From Massilia sp. Root418 (GTDB taxonomy: Bacteria; Pseudomonadota; Gammaproteobacteria; Burkholderiales; Burkholderiaceae_D): a stretch of 64,000 nucleotides of DNA. The notes under the pieces are model-generated. The model searched no databases and was not told the origin of the DNA. It was given only the letters and a program-made list of their open reading frames with translations. How positions within the stretch are numbered: position 1 is the stretch's first letter; every line of letters starts with the position of its first letter. Positions 1-7,387 of the stretch are shown here, one piece after another. The stretch covers positions 186,001 to 250,000 of the forward strand of contig NZ_LMEC01000020.1 of assembly GCF_001425265.1 (NCBI RefSeq), in the 5' to 3' direction. The position numbers and the translations under genes were made by a program.

Positions 1-1077
1 GTCCACGATCTTGCGCGAGGCGGCGTTGATGGCGTCCATCGTGCCCACCACCTCGGACACCACGGCCCCGCCCTTCACCGCCACGTCGGCCGCCGCGTCG
101 GCCAGCGCATTGGCCTGGCGCGCGTTGCCGGCGTTGTTCTTCACGGTGGCGGTCAGCTCTTCCATGGAGGCCGCCGTCTCTTCCAGCGAGCCTGCCTGCT
201 GCTCGGTGCGGGACGAAAGGTCCTGGTTGCCCGCCGCGATTTCGCTGGACGAGGTTTCAATCTGCGCCGTGCCGCTGCGCACCTGCATCACGATGTTGAG
301 CAGCGCGCCGTTCATGTCCTGCAAGGCCTGCAGCAGCTGGCCGGTTTCGTCGCTGCCGCTCACGGTGATGCGGCCCGTCAGGTCGCCGCCGGCCACGCGC
401 CGCGCCGCCGCCACCGCCTGGCACAGCGGCCGGGTGATGCCCACGGTGAGCAGCCAGGAGCACACCACGCCGAACACCAGCACCAAGGCCGTTAGCGCTA
501 TCAACAGGGAACGGCTGGCGTCGGCGCCACGCTCGATTTCCAGCCCGATCGCGTCGATCTTGCTGCGCTGGCGCTGCAGCAGCTCGGCCATCAAGCCCTG
601 GTACGCGGCGGCGCCGGGTGCAAACACGTTCTTGAAATGCGCTTCCGCCTCCTCCAGCGCGCCTGCGGCCTTCAGCTTGGTCACCTTGTCGCGCGAGGCC
701 AGATAGATCTTGCGCTGCTCGCCGATGCGGGCGAACAGCTCTTTCTCGTCGTCGTCGATCAGCGCTTCGATCTTCTTCTGCAGCTCGGCCGAGACGGCGC
801 TGGATTTTTTCGCCTCATCGGCGAAGTAGTCCACCAGCGACGGATCGCTGCTGCGCACAATGGCCGTGGTGCGGCGGATCGCGCTGTCGATCTTGCTCGA
901 CCAGTCGCTCACCATGCGCTCTTTCGCCAGCGGCACTTCCATCATGGCCTTGGTGGCGCTGGCCACGCCGTGCAGGCGCCAGATGGCGACACCGGTGATG
1001 GTGACCGACAGGGCCAGGATGACGGCGAAGCCCAGCGCCAGGCGCTTGCCGATGCTGATATTGGACAGGATACTCAC
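1..1077 (-). CDS. Methyl-accepting chemotaxis protein, 3' end beyond the window
   Basis: Inner-membrane chemoreceptor that passes ligand signals to CheA through CheW. The 359 codons visible give a first membrane segment at about residues 10-32, a periplasmic four-helix-type sensor rich in charged residues, a second membrane segment at about 190-212, a HAMP linker, and the start of the methylation and signalling helices (SSSEIAAGNQDLSSRTEQQ, then SLEETAASMEELTATVKNN). That wording is typical of Tsr/Tar-class receptors. The hairpin tip and C-terminus are missing because the gene runs off the window start. GTG at 1077 is preferred; an in-frame TTG at 1089 overlaps the cheW stop. It follows cheW by 8 bp, so the two are co-transcribed. 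The ligand cannot be told. Confidence 0.93.
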   Translation of the reverse strand, partial: MSILSNISIGKRLALGFAVILALSVTITGVAIWRLHGVASATKAMMEVPLAKERMVSDWSSKIDSAIRRTTAIVRSSDPSLVDYFADEAKKSSAVSAELQKKIEALIDDDEKELFARIGEQRKIYLASRDKVTKLKAAGALEEAEAHFKNVFAPGAAAYQGLMAELLQRQRSKIDAIGLEIERGADASRSLLIALTALVLVFGVVCSWLLTVGITRPLCQAVAAARRVAGGDLTGRITVSGSDETGQLLQALQDMNGALLNIVMQVRSGTAQIETSSSEIAAGNQDLSSRTEQQAGSLEETAASMEELTATVKNNAGNARQANALADAAADVAVKGGAVVSEVVGTMDAINAASRKIVD

Positions 1078-1085
1078 GCCGGCGC

Positions 1086-1577
1086 TCAAGCTGCGAGGGC
1101 CGTGTCGAGCAGGCCCATGTCGGCGCTCGTCATCAGGCGGTCGATGTCCACCAGGATCAGCATGCGCTCATCGATGGTGCCCAGGCCGACGATGTACTCG
1201 GTGTTGAGCGTGGAGGTGATCTCCGGCGCCGGCTTGACCTGCTCCGGGGTCAGGATGGTCACGTCCGACACGCTGTCGACCACCATGCCCACCACGCGGT
1301 GGCCGATGTTCAGGATGATGACGACGGTGAACTGGTTGTAGGTCGGCTCACCCACGTTGAACTTGATGCGCATGTCCACGATCGGCACGATCAGGCCGCG
1401 CAGGTTGATCACGCCCTTGACGAATTCGGGCGCGCTGGCGATGCGGGTCGGGGCCTCGTAGCTGCGGATCTCGCTGACTTTCTGGATATCGATGCCGTAC
1501 TCCTCCTGGCCCAGGGTAAAGGCGAGGTATTCGGCGGCGGCCGCGACGTTGGCGGCATTGGTGGCGTCGGTGGACAT
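1086..1577 (-). CDS. cheW: Chemotaxis coupling protein CheW
   Basis: Cytoplasmic adaptor that joins chemoreceptors to the CheA kinase. At 163 aa it has the usual CheW length, with the single SH3-like domain from about residue 15 to 150. Diagnostic stretches are YLAFTLGQEEYGIDIQKV, PEFVKGVINLRGLIVPIVDM with the conserved Asn-Leu-Arg-Gly, and VGMVVDSVSDV. A purine-rich GGGAAACC precedes the ATG. It lies directly upstream of the receptor gene, a common receptor-specific cheW/mcp pair; no cheA or cheY is in view. Confidence 0.95.
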   Translation of the reverse strand: MSTDATNAANVAAAAEYLAFTLGQEEYGIDIQKVSEIRSYEAPTRIASAPEFVKGVINLRGLIVPIVDMRIKFNVGEPTYNQFTVVIILNIGHRVVGMVVDSVSDVTILTPEQVKPAPEITSTLNTEYIVGLGTIDERMLILVDIDRLMTSADMGLLDTALAA

Positions 1578-1747
1578 GGTTTCCCTCTCAAAAGATCTAT
1601 AATGTTACCGCAAGTCAAGACTTGGCGCAGCAAATAAATGCACCAGAGCAATATCCAGGGTGCAGAACACTATGGCCTTCTTGTCAATTCAATGCCACAA
1701 TCACAGGGATAGGCAGCACCGCAGGCAGCACCCGTCCGAGGAGAAGA

Positions 1748-2407
1748 ATGAATACGTTGTTAAGCAGCTGGCATCCGCGCCTGGTGGCGCTGGCCACCGC
1801 GGCCGCAGAGGATGACGGCGCCCACGATACCAACCATTTGCACCGCGTGTGGCGCAACGCCACGCTGCTGATGGACGACTACCCGGAAGCGGACGCGCTG
1901 GTGGTGCTGGCGGCCTGCTACCTGCACGACCTGGTGAACCTGCCCAAGAATTCGCCGGACCGCCACCTGGCCTCGCGCCAGGCAGCACGGCTGGCCAGCC
2001 GCCAGCTGGCCGAGCTGGGCTTCCCGCCCGAGAAGCTGGCCGCCACCGCGCATGCGATCGAAACCCACAGTTTCTCGGCCGGCATCAAGCCGGAAACCAT
2101 CGAGGCCAAGATCGTGCAGGACGCCGACCGGCTCGACGCGCTGGGCGCAGTCGGCCTGGCACGCATGTTCTACACCGCCGGCCGCATGGGCTGCGCCCTG
2201 GCCCACGCGGAAGACCCGATGGCGCTGCACCGCGAGTTGGACGACAAGGCCTATTCGCTCGACCATATCGACGTGAAGCTGGCCACCCTGCCGGGCAAGA
2301 TGCAGACCGCCGCCGGCCGCCGCCTGGGGCAAAGCCGCCTGGCCGAGCTGGTCGCCTTCCGCGACAGCTTCATCGCCGAATGGGCCGCCAGCCCCGCCAC
2401 GCCGTAG
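1748..2407 (+). CDS. HD-domain phosphohydrolase
   Basis: Predicted soluble metal-dependent phosphohydrolase of the HD superfamily (YedJ-like, about 220 aa). The metal ligands are visible: His32 in LHRVWRN, His60-Asp61 in CYLHDLVNLP, and a later Asp in QDADRLDALGA. The substrate is unknown; relatives act on nucleotides. The ATG at 1748 is chosen because GGAGAAG sits just in front; an upstream in-frame start at 1622 would add a tail with no domain content. The MFS gene follows 26 bp later on the same strand. Confidence 0.85.
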   Translation: MNTLLSSWHPRLVALATAAAEDDGAHDTNHLHRVWRNATLLMDDYPEADALVVLAACYLHDLVNLPKNSPDRHLASRQAARLASRQLAELGFPPEKLAATAHAIETHSFSAGIKPETIEAKIVQDADRLDALGAVGLARMFYTAGRMGCALAHAEDPMALHRELDDKAYSLDHIDVKLATLPGKMQTAAGRRLGQSRLAELVAFRDSFIAEWAASPATP

Positions 2408-2433
2408 CACAGACTTCAGCCAGCCACAGTCCC

Positions 2434-3714
2434 ATGACCAGCAAAAGCGAAAACGCCAGCGAAACCGCCCCCCTGTCCACCGCCTCCAACGGCAACCTCA
2501 AATTCGTACTGGTGTGCGTCTTCATCGACATGCTGGGCATCGGCCTGGTGGTGCCGGTGCTGCCCATCCTGGTGGGCGAATTCGTCCACACGCGGGACGC
2601 GCAGGCGCTGTGGTACGGCATCATGGGCGCCGTGTTCGGGCTGATGCAGTTCCTCTGCATGCCCATGCTAGGCGCGGTCAGCGACCGCGTGGGGCGGCGC
2701 CCGGTGCTGCTCTATTCCATGGCCGGCATGTGCATCAACTTCCTGTCCACTGCCTGGGCCCCCAACCTGGCCTGCATGTTCATCGGCCGCGTGATCGGCG
2801 GCGCCTCGTCGGCCAGCATGTCGGTGGCCTCGGCCTACGCGTCCGACATTTCCACCCACGAGAACCGCGCCAAGAGCTTCGGCAAGATCGGCGCGGCCTT
2901 CGGCCTGGGTTTCATCGCCGGTCCGATGCTGGGCGGCCTGCTGGGCAGCATCGACCTGCACCTGCCGTTCTACGTGGCGGCGGCGCTGTCGGCGGCCAAT
3001 TTCATCTACGGCTATTTCTTCGTGCCGGAATCGCTGCCGGAATCGCGCCGCTCCAGGTTCAAGCTCACCCGCGTCAACCCGCTGGACGGCCTGTTCAAGC
3101 TGGCCCGGCGCGAGGATATCCGCGGCCTGATCGTCGCCTTCGCACTGATGACCTGCGCGCAGATGATGCTGCAGTCGACTTGGGTGCTGTACACCCACTT
3201 CCGCTTCAACTGGAGCCCCGGCCAGAATGGCGCCGCGCTGTTCTGCGTGGGCATGGCGGCCGCCGTGGTGCAGGCCGGGCTGCTGGGCGTGTTCATCAAA
3301 TGGTTCGGCGAAGTGCGCCTGACACTGATCGGCCTGGCCTCGGGCTGCATCACCTACACGCTGTACGGCCTGGCCACGCAAGGCTGGATGATGTACCTCT
3401 TCATCTGCTGCAACCTGATGGCGTTCGCCGCCGGACCGGCGCTGCAAGGCATCATCTCCAAGTCCACCGACGCCGGGCAGCAGGGGGAGCTGATGGGTTC
3501 CCTGCAGTCCATCAGCAGCATCGGCATCATCTTCATGCCGCTGCTGGGCAGCGCCATCCTGGGCGAAGTGAGCCACCTGCCGGCAAACGACTGGCGCATC
3601 GGCAGCACTTTCTTCGTCTGCGCGGCCATGCAGGCGGTCGCCATCCTGGTGGCGCGCCACTACTTCCGCACGCACCGGGTGCAGCAGCAAGCCGGCACGG
3701 CGGTGCAGCCATGA
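2434..3714 (+). CDS. MFS drug-type efflux transporter (TetA/TCR-like)
   Basis: Twelve-helix major facilitator of 426 aa. The N-terminal half carries the antiporter motif A (GAVSDRVGRRP, about 80-90) between helices 2 and 3, and the first helix has the FIDMLGIGLVVPVLP pattern of the tetracycline-resistance branch. This points to a proton-coupled exporter of small hydrophobic compounds; substrate unknown, and chromosomal members often confer no resistance. ATG 2434 is preferred since the first helix begins about 22 residues later. Its stop overlaps the next start by 4 bp (ATGA), so the binding-protein gene is probably translationally coupled. Confidence 0.88.
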   Translation: MTSKSENASETAPLSTASNGNLKFVLVCVFIDMLGIGLVVPVLPILVGEFVHTRDAQALWYGIMGAVFGLMQFLCMPMLGAVSDRVGRRPVLLYSMAGMCINFLSTAWAPNLACMFIGRVIGGASSASMSVASAYASDISTHENRAKSFGKIGAAFGLGFIAGPMLGGLLGSIDLHLPFYVAAALSAANFIYGYFFVPESLPESRRSRFKLTRVNPLDGLFKLARREDIRGLIVAFALMTCAQMMLQSTWVLYTHFRFNWSPGQNGAALFCVGMAAAVVQAGLLGVFIKWFGEVRLTLIGLASGCITYTLYGLATQGWMMYLFICCNLMAFAAGPALQGIISKSTDAGQQGELMGSLQSISSIGIIFMPLLGSAILGEVSHLPANDWRIGSTFFVCAAMQAVAILVARHYFRTHRVQQQAGTAVQP

Positions 3715-4568
3715 GGCTGGGCAGGGCCGCCACCGGCCTGCCTGCGCCGCTGCGGGCTGCCAAGCTGGCTGCGCTGCTGCCTGCGCTATTGCCTGCGCTG
3801 CTGCTGGCCGGGCCGGCCGGCGCGCAATGCTCGCGCGCGATCGCCGTGCCGGTGGCGCCTATTGGCGTCAGCATCATCGTCCAGGGCGGCACGGTGTCCG
3901 GCATCTATCCGGACGTGCTGCGCACCGCCAGCCAGAAAGCCGGTTGCCAGCTGGTGTTCACCGGCGTACCGCGCGCGCGCCAGGAGGTACTGTTCGAAAT
4001 GGGCAAGGCGGACCTGCTGGTTCCCGCCACCCGCACCACGGCGCGCGACCAGGCCGGCACCTTCATTCCACTCATCGGCCACCGCGCCACGCTGATATCG
4101 CTTGCCGGCCCGCGCCCGGCGCTCGCCAGCGCGCAAGAGTTGCTGGAGCGGCGCGAGCTGCGCGTGGCGGTAGTGCGCGGCTTCGACTACGGCGAACATT
4201 ACCAGGCGCTGGTCAAGGAATTGGCCAAGCAGGGCCGCCTGTTCCAGGAAGTGGACTCGGTGGCCGTGGCCCGGCTGATGCAGGCGGGGACCATTGACAT
4301 CACCATCATGGGACCGACCACGCTGGCAGGCGCCGTGATGCACGACACCCGCCTGGCGGGGCTGCTGGACAAGCTGAGGATCGAGCCGATACCGGAACTG
4401 CCGTGGAGCACCAGCGGAATCTATGTGTCACGCCGCTCGCTCAAGCCGGAGGACCAGGCCGTCATGCTGGACATGGTGGAGCGCATTGCCAAGTCCAACG
4501 CCGTGATGGAAGGCTTCCAGCGCGTGCACCGGCCCGACATCCTCGCTGAAAGCGTGCGGCCGCGCTGA
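3711..4568 (+). CDS. Periplasmic solute-binding-protein-like (SBP_bac_3 type)
   Basis: Exported 285-aa protein with a long hydrophobic leader ending near LLLAGPAGAQC (about 30-40) and a mature part that reads like a family 3 extracellular solute-binding domain (GIYPDVLRTA, MGKADLLVPATRT, GTIDITIMGPTTLAG). No permease or ATPase gene adjoins it, so it may be an orphan sensor or ligand binder rather than part of an uptake system. Overlap with the MFS stop suggests coupling to that exporter, which is an odd partnership. Family assignment is from pattern only. Confidence 0.72.
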   Translation: MRLGRAATGLPAPLRAAKLAALLPALLPALLLAGPAGAQCSRAIAVPVAPIGVSIIVQGGTVSGIYPDVLRTASQKAGCQLVFTGVPRARQEVLFEMGKADLLVPATRTTARDQAGTFIPLIGHRATLISLAGPRPALASAQELLERRELRVAVVRGFDYGEHYQALVKELAKQGRLFQEVDSVAVARLMQAGTIDITIMGPTTLAGAVMHDTRLAGLLDKLRIEPIPELPWSTSGIYVSRRSLKPEDQAVMLDMVERIAKSNAVMEGFQRVHRPDILAESVRPR

Positions 4569-4594
4569 GCGCGCCGCCTGCGCTGGCGCCTGCC

Positions 4595-5500
4595 ATGTCC
4601 GGAGCGGTCGTCGCCGTCATCCTGCTTGCCGCGCTGCTGCACGCGGGCTGGAACGCCCTCGTCAAAGCCGGCAAGGACGCCTTCCTCACCTCGGTGCTGG
4701 TGGCATCGGGTGCCGCGCTGATCTCGCTGGCGGCGCTGCCCTGGCTGCCGGCGCCGGAGCCGGCCAGCTGGCCCATGCTGTGCGCCACCGTCGTGCTGCA
4801 CTACTTTTACTACGGCCTGATGTCCGCCGCCTACCGGCACGGCGACATGAGCCTGGCCTACCCGCTGATGCGCGGCAGCGCGCCGCTGCTGGTGGCCATC
4901 GCCAGCGCGCCCCTGCTGGGCGAGCATCTCAGCACCCTGCAGTACGCGGCCGTGGCCTGCATCAGCGCCGGCATCTTCAGCATGGCCCTCGCGCACGGAC
5001 GCCGGGAGCCGGCCGCCGCCGGTGCCAGCGGCCCTTCCTCCCCTGCCTCCCCTGCCACCCCGGTCACCGCGCCGCGCCACGGCCGCGCGGTGGCCTACGC
5101 CCTGCTGAACGCCGGCATCATCGCCTGCTATACGCTGGTGGACGGCGTAGGCGCGCGGCGCTCGGAAGCGCCGGTGGCCTACACAATGTGGCTGTTCGTC
5201 TTCACGGCCGCCGGCCTGCTGGCCTGGACCTTGCTGCGGCGGCGCATCGAATTCCGGGCGTATGCCGCTGCGCACTGGCGCGTGGCGGCGCTGGGCGGCG
5301 CCGGCACGCTGGGCGCCTACGCCCTGTCGCTGTGGGCCATGACGCAGGCGCCGGTGGCGGCCGTGGCGGCGCTGCGCGAAACCGCCATCCTGTTCGCCGC
5401 CGCCATCGCCGTGTTTTTCCTGCGCGAGAAAATCAGTCCAAGGCGCTACGCCGCCATCGCCCTCATCGCCAGCGGCGCGGCGCTGATGCGCTACGCCTGA
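4595..5500 (+). CDS. EamA/DMT-family membrane transporter
   Basis: Ten-helix drug/metabolite transporter of 301 aa made of two EamA repeats, separated by a Pro/Ala/Ser-rich linker near residues 140-160. The repeat ends LAYPLMRGSAPLLVAIAS and VAAVAALRETAILFAAAIA match the characteristic helix before the last segment of each repeat. Such proteins export amino acids or metabolites; substrate unknown. It closes a co-directional run from 1748 and faces the convergent SDR gene 10 bp away. Confidence 0.85.
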   Translation: MSGAVVAVILLAALLHAGWNALVKAGKDAFLTSVLVASGAALISLAALPWLPAPEPASWPMLCATVVLHYFYYGLMSAAYRHGDMSLAYPLMRGSAPLLVAIASAPLLGEHLSTLQYAAVACISAGIFSMALAHGRREPAAAGASGPSSPASPATPVTAPRHGRAVAYALLNAGIIACYTLVDGVGARRSEAPVAYTMWLFVFTAAGLLAWTLLRRRIEFRAYAAAHWRVAALGGAGTLGAYALSLWAMTQAPVAAVAALRETAILFAAAIAVFFLREKISPRRYAAIALIASGAALMRYA

Positions 5501-5510
5501 CGCGGCCCGT

Positions 5511-6251
5511 TCAGTACGGGCTGGCCGTGGGCCGCACCACGATTTCGCTCACGTCCACGTCCGCCGGCTGCTCGATGGCGAACAGGATGGCGCGCGCAAT
5601 CGCGTCCGCCCCGATGGCCACCTTGCGGAACTCCTTCATTTCGGCCCGGCCCTGTTCATCCGAAATGCTGTCGGCCAGCTCGGACTCGGTCACGCCCGGC
5701 GACACCAGCGTCACCCGGATATCGCCGCCGACCTCCTGCCGCAAGCCCTCTGTAATGGCAGCCACCGCGAACTTGGTGGCGCAGTACACCGCCGCTGTCG
5801 GGCTCACCGTGTAGGCGCCGATGGAAGCGATGTTGATGATCTGCCCCGAACGCCGCACCTGCATCAGCGGCAGCACGGCCGCGATACCATACAGGACACC
5901 GCGCACGTTCACGTCCAGCATGCGGTCCCACTCCTTGAGCTTGAGCGCGTCCAGGCGCGACAGCGGCATCACGCCCGCGTTGTTGATCATCACATCCACG
6001 CGGCCGTGCCGCTTGTGCGCGGCCAGCACAAAGGTCTGCACGTCGTCCGCGTCCGTCACATCCAAGCCACGGAACTCGGCCGAGCCGCCCGCCGCGCGGA
6101 TCTGTGCCGCCAGCAGCTCCAGCCGGTCGGTGCGGCGCGCGCCCAGCACCACGTGCATGCCGTGCTGCGCCAGCAGGCGCGCCGCCGCCTCGCCGATGCC
6201 GCTGCTGGCACCGGTAATAAGGACCACTTTCTGATGTTCGTCCAGCGTCAT
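5511..6251 (-). CDS. SDR-family NAD(P)-dependent oxidoreductase
   Basis: Classical short-chain dehydrogenase of 246 aa. It has the cofactor motif TGASSGIGEAA near residue 13, the NNAGVMP motif, and the catalytic Ser-Tyr-Lys set (INIASIGAYT, then YCATK). ATG 6251 follows GGAGGGCACATC, a good ribosome site; upstream in-frame starts belong to the divergent promoter region. It is divergent from an AraC regulator across 166 bp, the usual arrangement for an AraC-controlled SDR of the YwfD/YdfG-like group. Substrate unknown. Confidence 0.92.
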   Translation of the reverse strand: MTLDEHQKVVLITGASSGIGEAAARLLAQHGMHVVLGARRTDRLELLAAQIRAAGGSAEFRGLDVTDADDVQTFVLAAHKRHGRVDVMINNAGVMPLSRLDALKLKEWDRMLDVNVRGVLYGIAAVLPLMQVRRSGQIINIASIGAYTVSPTAAVYCATKFAVAAITEGLRQEVGGDIRVTLVSPGVTESELADSISDEQGRAEMKEFRKVAIGADAIARAILFAIEQPADVDVSEIVVRPTASPY

Positions 6252-6417
6252 GATGTGCCCTCCCGAGCCGTTATCGATGGACTGCAGTGTAAAGATGCGC
6301 GGCCGCGCGGTGAATGCCGGAATATCCAGACCTCTTGCCTGATTCTCCAATCCTTGCGACGAACGATACAAAAAAACAGCATAATGCATGCACGAATCTA
6401 CTAAACAGAGGACAAGC

Positions 6418-7350
6418 ATGTCGAGCTCGCAACAACGCATGATGGCGCTTTTGAACCGTCTCGCGCCTTCGGAAGGCGCCACCCTGTCCGCGCTGGACGG
6501 GGTGAAATTCATGCGCGTCAACCGCCCCGTGCCGCGCACGCCGGTGCTGTACGAGCCGTGCATCGTCATCGTCTGCTCCGGACGCAAGCGCGGCTACCTG
6601 GGCGGGCAATCCTACGTGTACGATGCGCAGCAGTTCCTGGTGATGTCGGTGCCGCTGCCATTCGAGGGCGAAACCGAGGTGGCCACCGAGGCCGAGCCGA
6701 TGCTGGCCGTCTCCATCCGCATCGACCTGCAGATGGCGGCGGAGCTGATGCTGGCGGTGGAGCAGTCCGGCACCGCCATCGCGGCCGAGCCGAAGGGCAT
6801 CATCTCCACGCCGATGGAGCCGAAACTGTGCGACGCCGTGCTGCGCCTGCTGGAGGCGCTGACGTCACCGCTGGAGACGCAGCTGCTGGCGCCCAGCGTC
6901 ATGCGCGAGATCCTGTACCGCGTGCTCACCGGCGTGCAAGGCGGCTCGCTGCGCGCCGCGCTGGCGCACCAGAGCCACTTCGGCAAGATAGGCAAGGCGC
7001 TGCGCCGCATCCACGCGGACGTAAGCAGCCAGATCGACGTGGCCACGCTGGCCGGCGAGGCCGGCATGAGCGTGGCGGCTTTCCACGCCAACTTCAAGGC
7101 CGTGACGCAAACCTCGCCCATCCAGTATCTGAAGAGCACCCGGCTGCACAAGGCGCGTCTGCTGATGGTGCAGGACGGCCTGAGCGCGGCCACCGCCTCG
7201 GCACGGGTGGGTTATGAAAGCAGCTCGCAGTTCAGCCGCGAGTTCAAGCGCTTCTTCGGCCGCACGCCCGCCGACGAAGCGCGCGAAATGCGCACGCTCC
7301 TGAGCCAGGTGCCGGCCGAGCGCGGAGCGCCCTACATCACCGTGCAGTAA
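6418..7350 (+). CDS. AraC-family regulator (AraC_N type)
   Basis: Transcription factor of 310 aa with an N-terminal AraC_N effector/dimer domain (about 20-180, including VYDAQQFLVMSVPLPFEGE) and two C-terminal helix-turn-helix motifs (MSVAAFHANFKAVTQTSP and VGYESSSQFSREFKRFFGR). The ATG at 6418 has AGAGGAC in front, preferred over an in-frame ATG at 6388. It probably controls the divergent SDR gene; this subtype is often paired with oxidoreductases of stress or aldehyde metabolism. Confidence 0.93.
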   Translation: MSSSQQRMMALLNRLAPSEGATLSALDGVKFMRVNRPVPRTPVLYEPCIVIVCSGRKRGYLGGQSYVYDAQQFLVMSVPLPFEGETEVATEAEPMLAVSIRIDLQMAAELMLAVEQSGTAIAAEPKGIISTPMEPKLCDAVLRLLEALTSPLETQLLAPSVMREILYRVLTGVQGGSLRAALAHQSHFGKIGKALRRIHADVSSQIDVATLAGEAGMSVAAFHANFKAVTQTSPIQYLKSTRLHKARLLMVQDGLSAATASARVGYESSSQFSREFKRFFGRTPADEAREMRTLLSQVPAERGAPYITVQ

Positions 7351-7353
7351 AGC

Positions 7354-7373
7354 GCCCTGCCCGGCGGCAGGGC
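7354..7373. terminator. Stem-loop between convergent genes
   Basis: Perfect 8-bp stem GCCCTGCC/GGCAGGGC with a CGGC loop, right after the AraC stop and before the stop of the convergent molybdoenzyme gene. There is no T-run on either side, so termination is plausible but not certain; it could simply stabilise the 3' ends of both transcripts. Confidence 0.4.
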
Positions 7374-7387
7374 TGCCGTAGGCGGGC

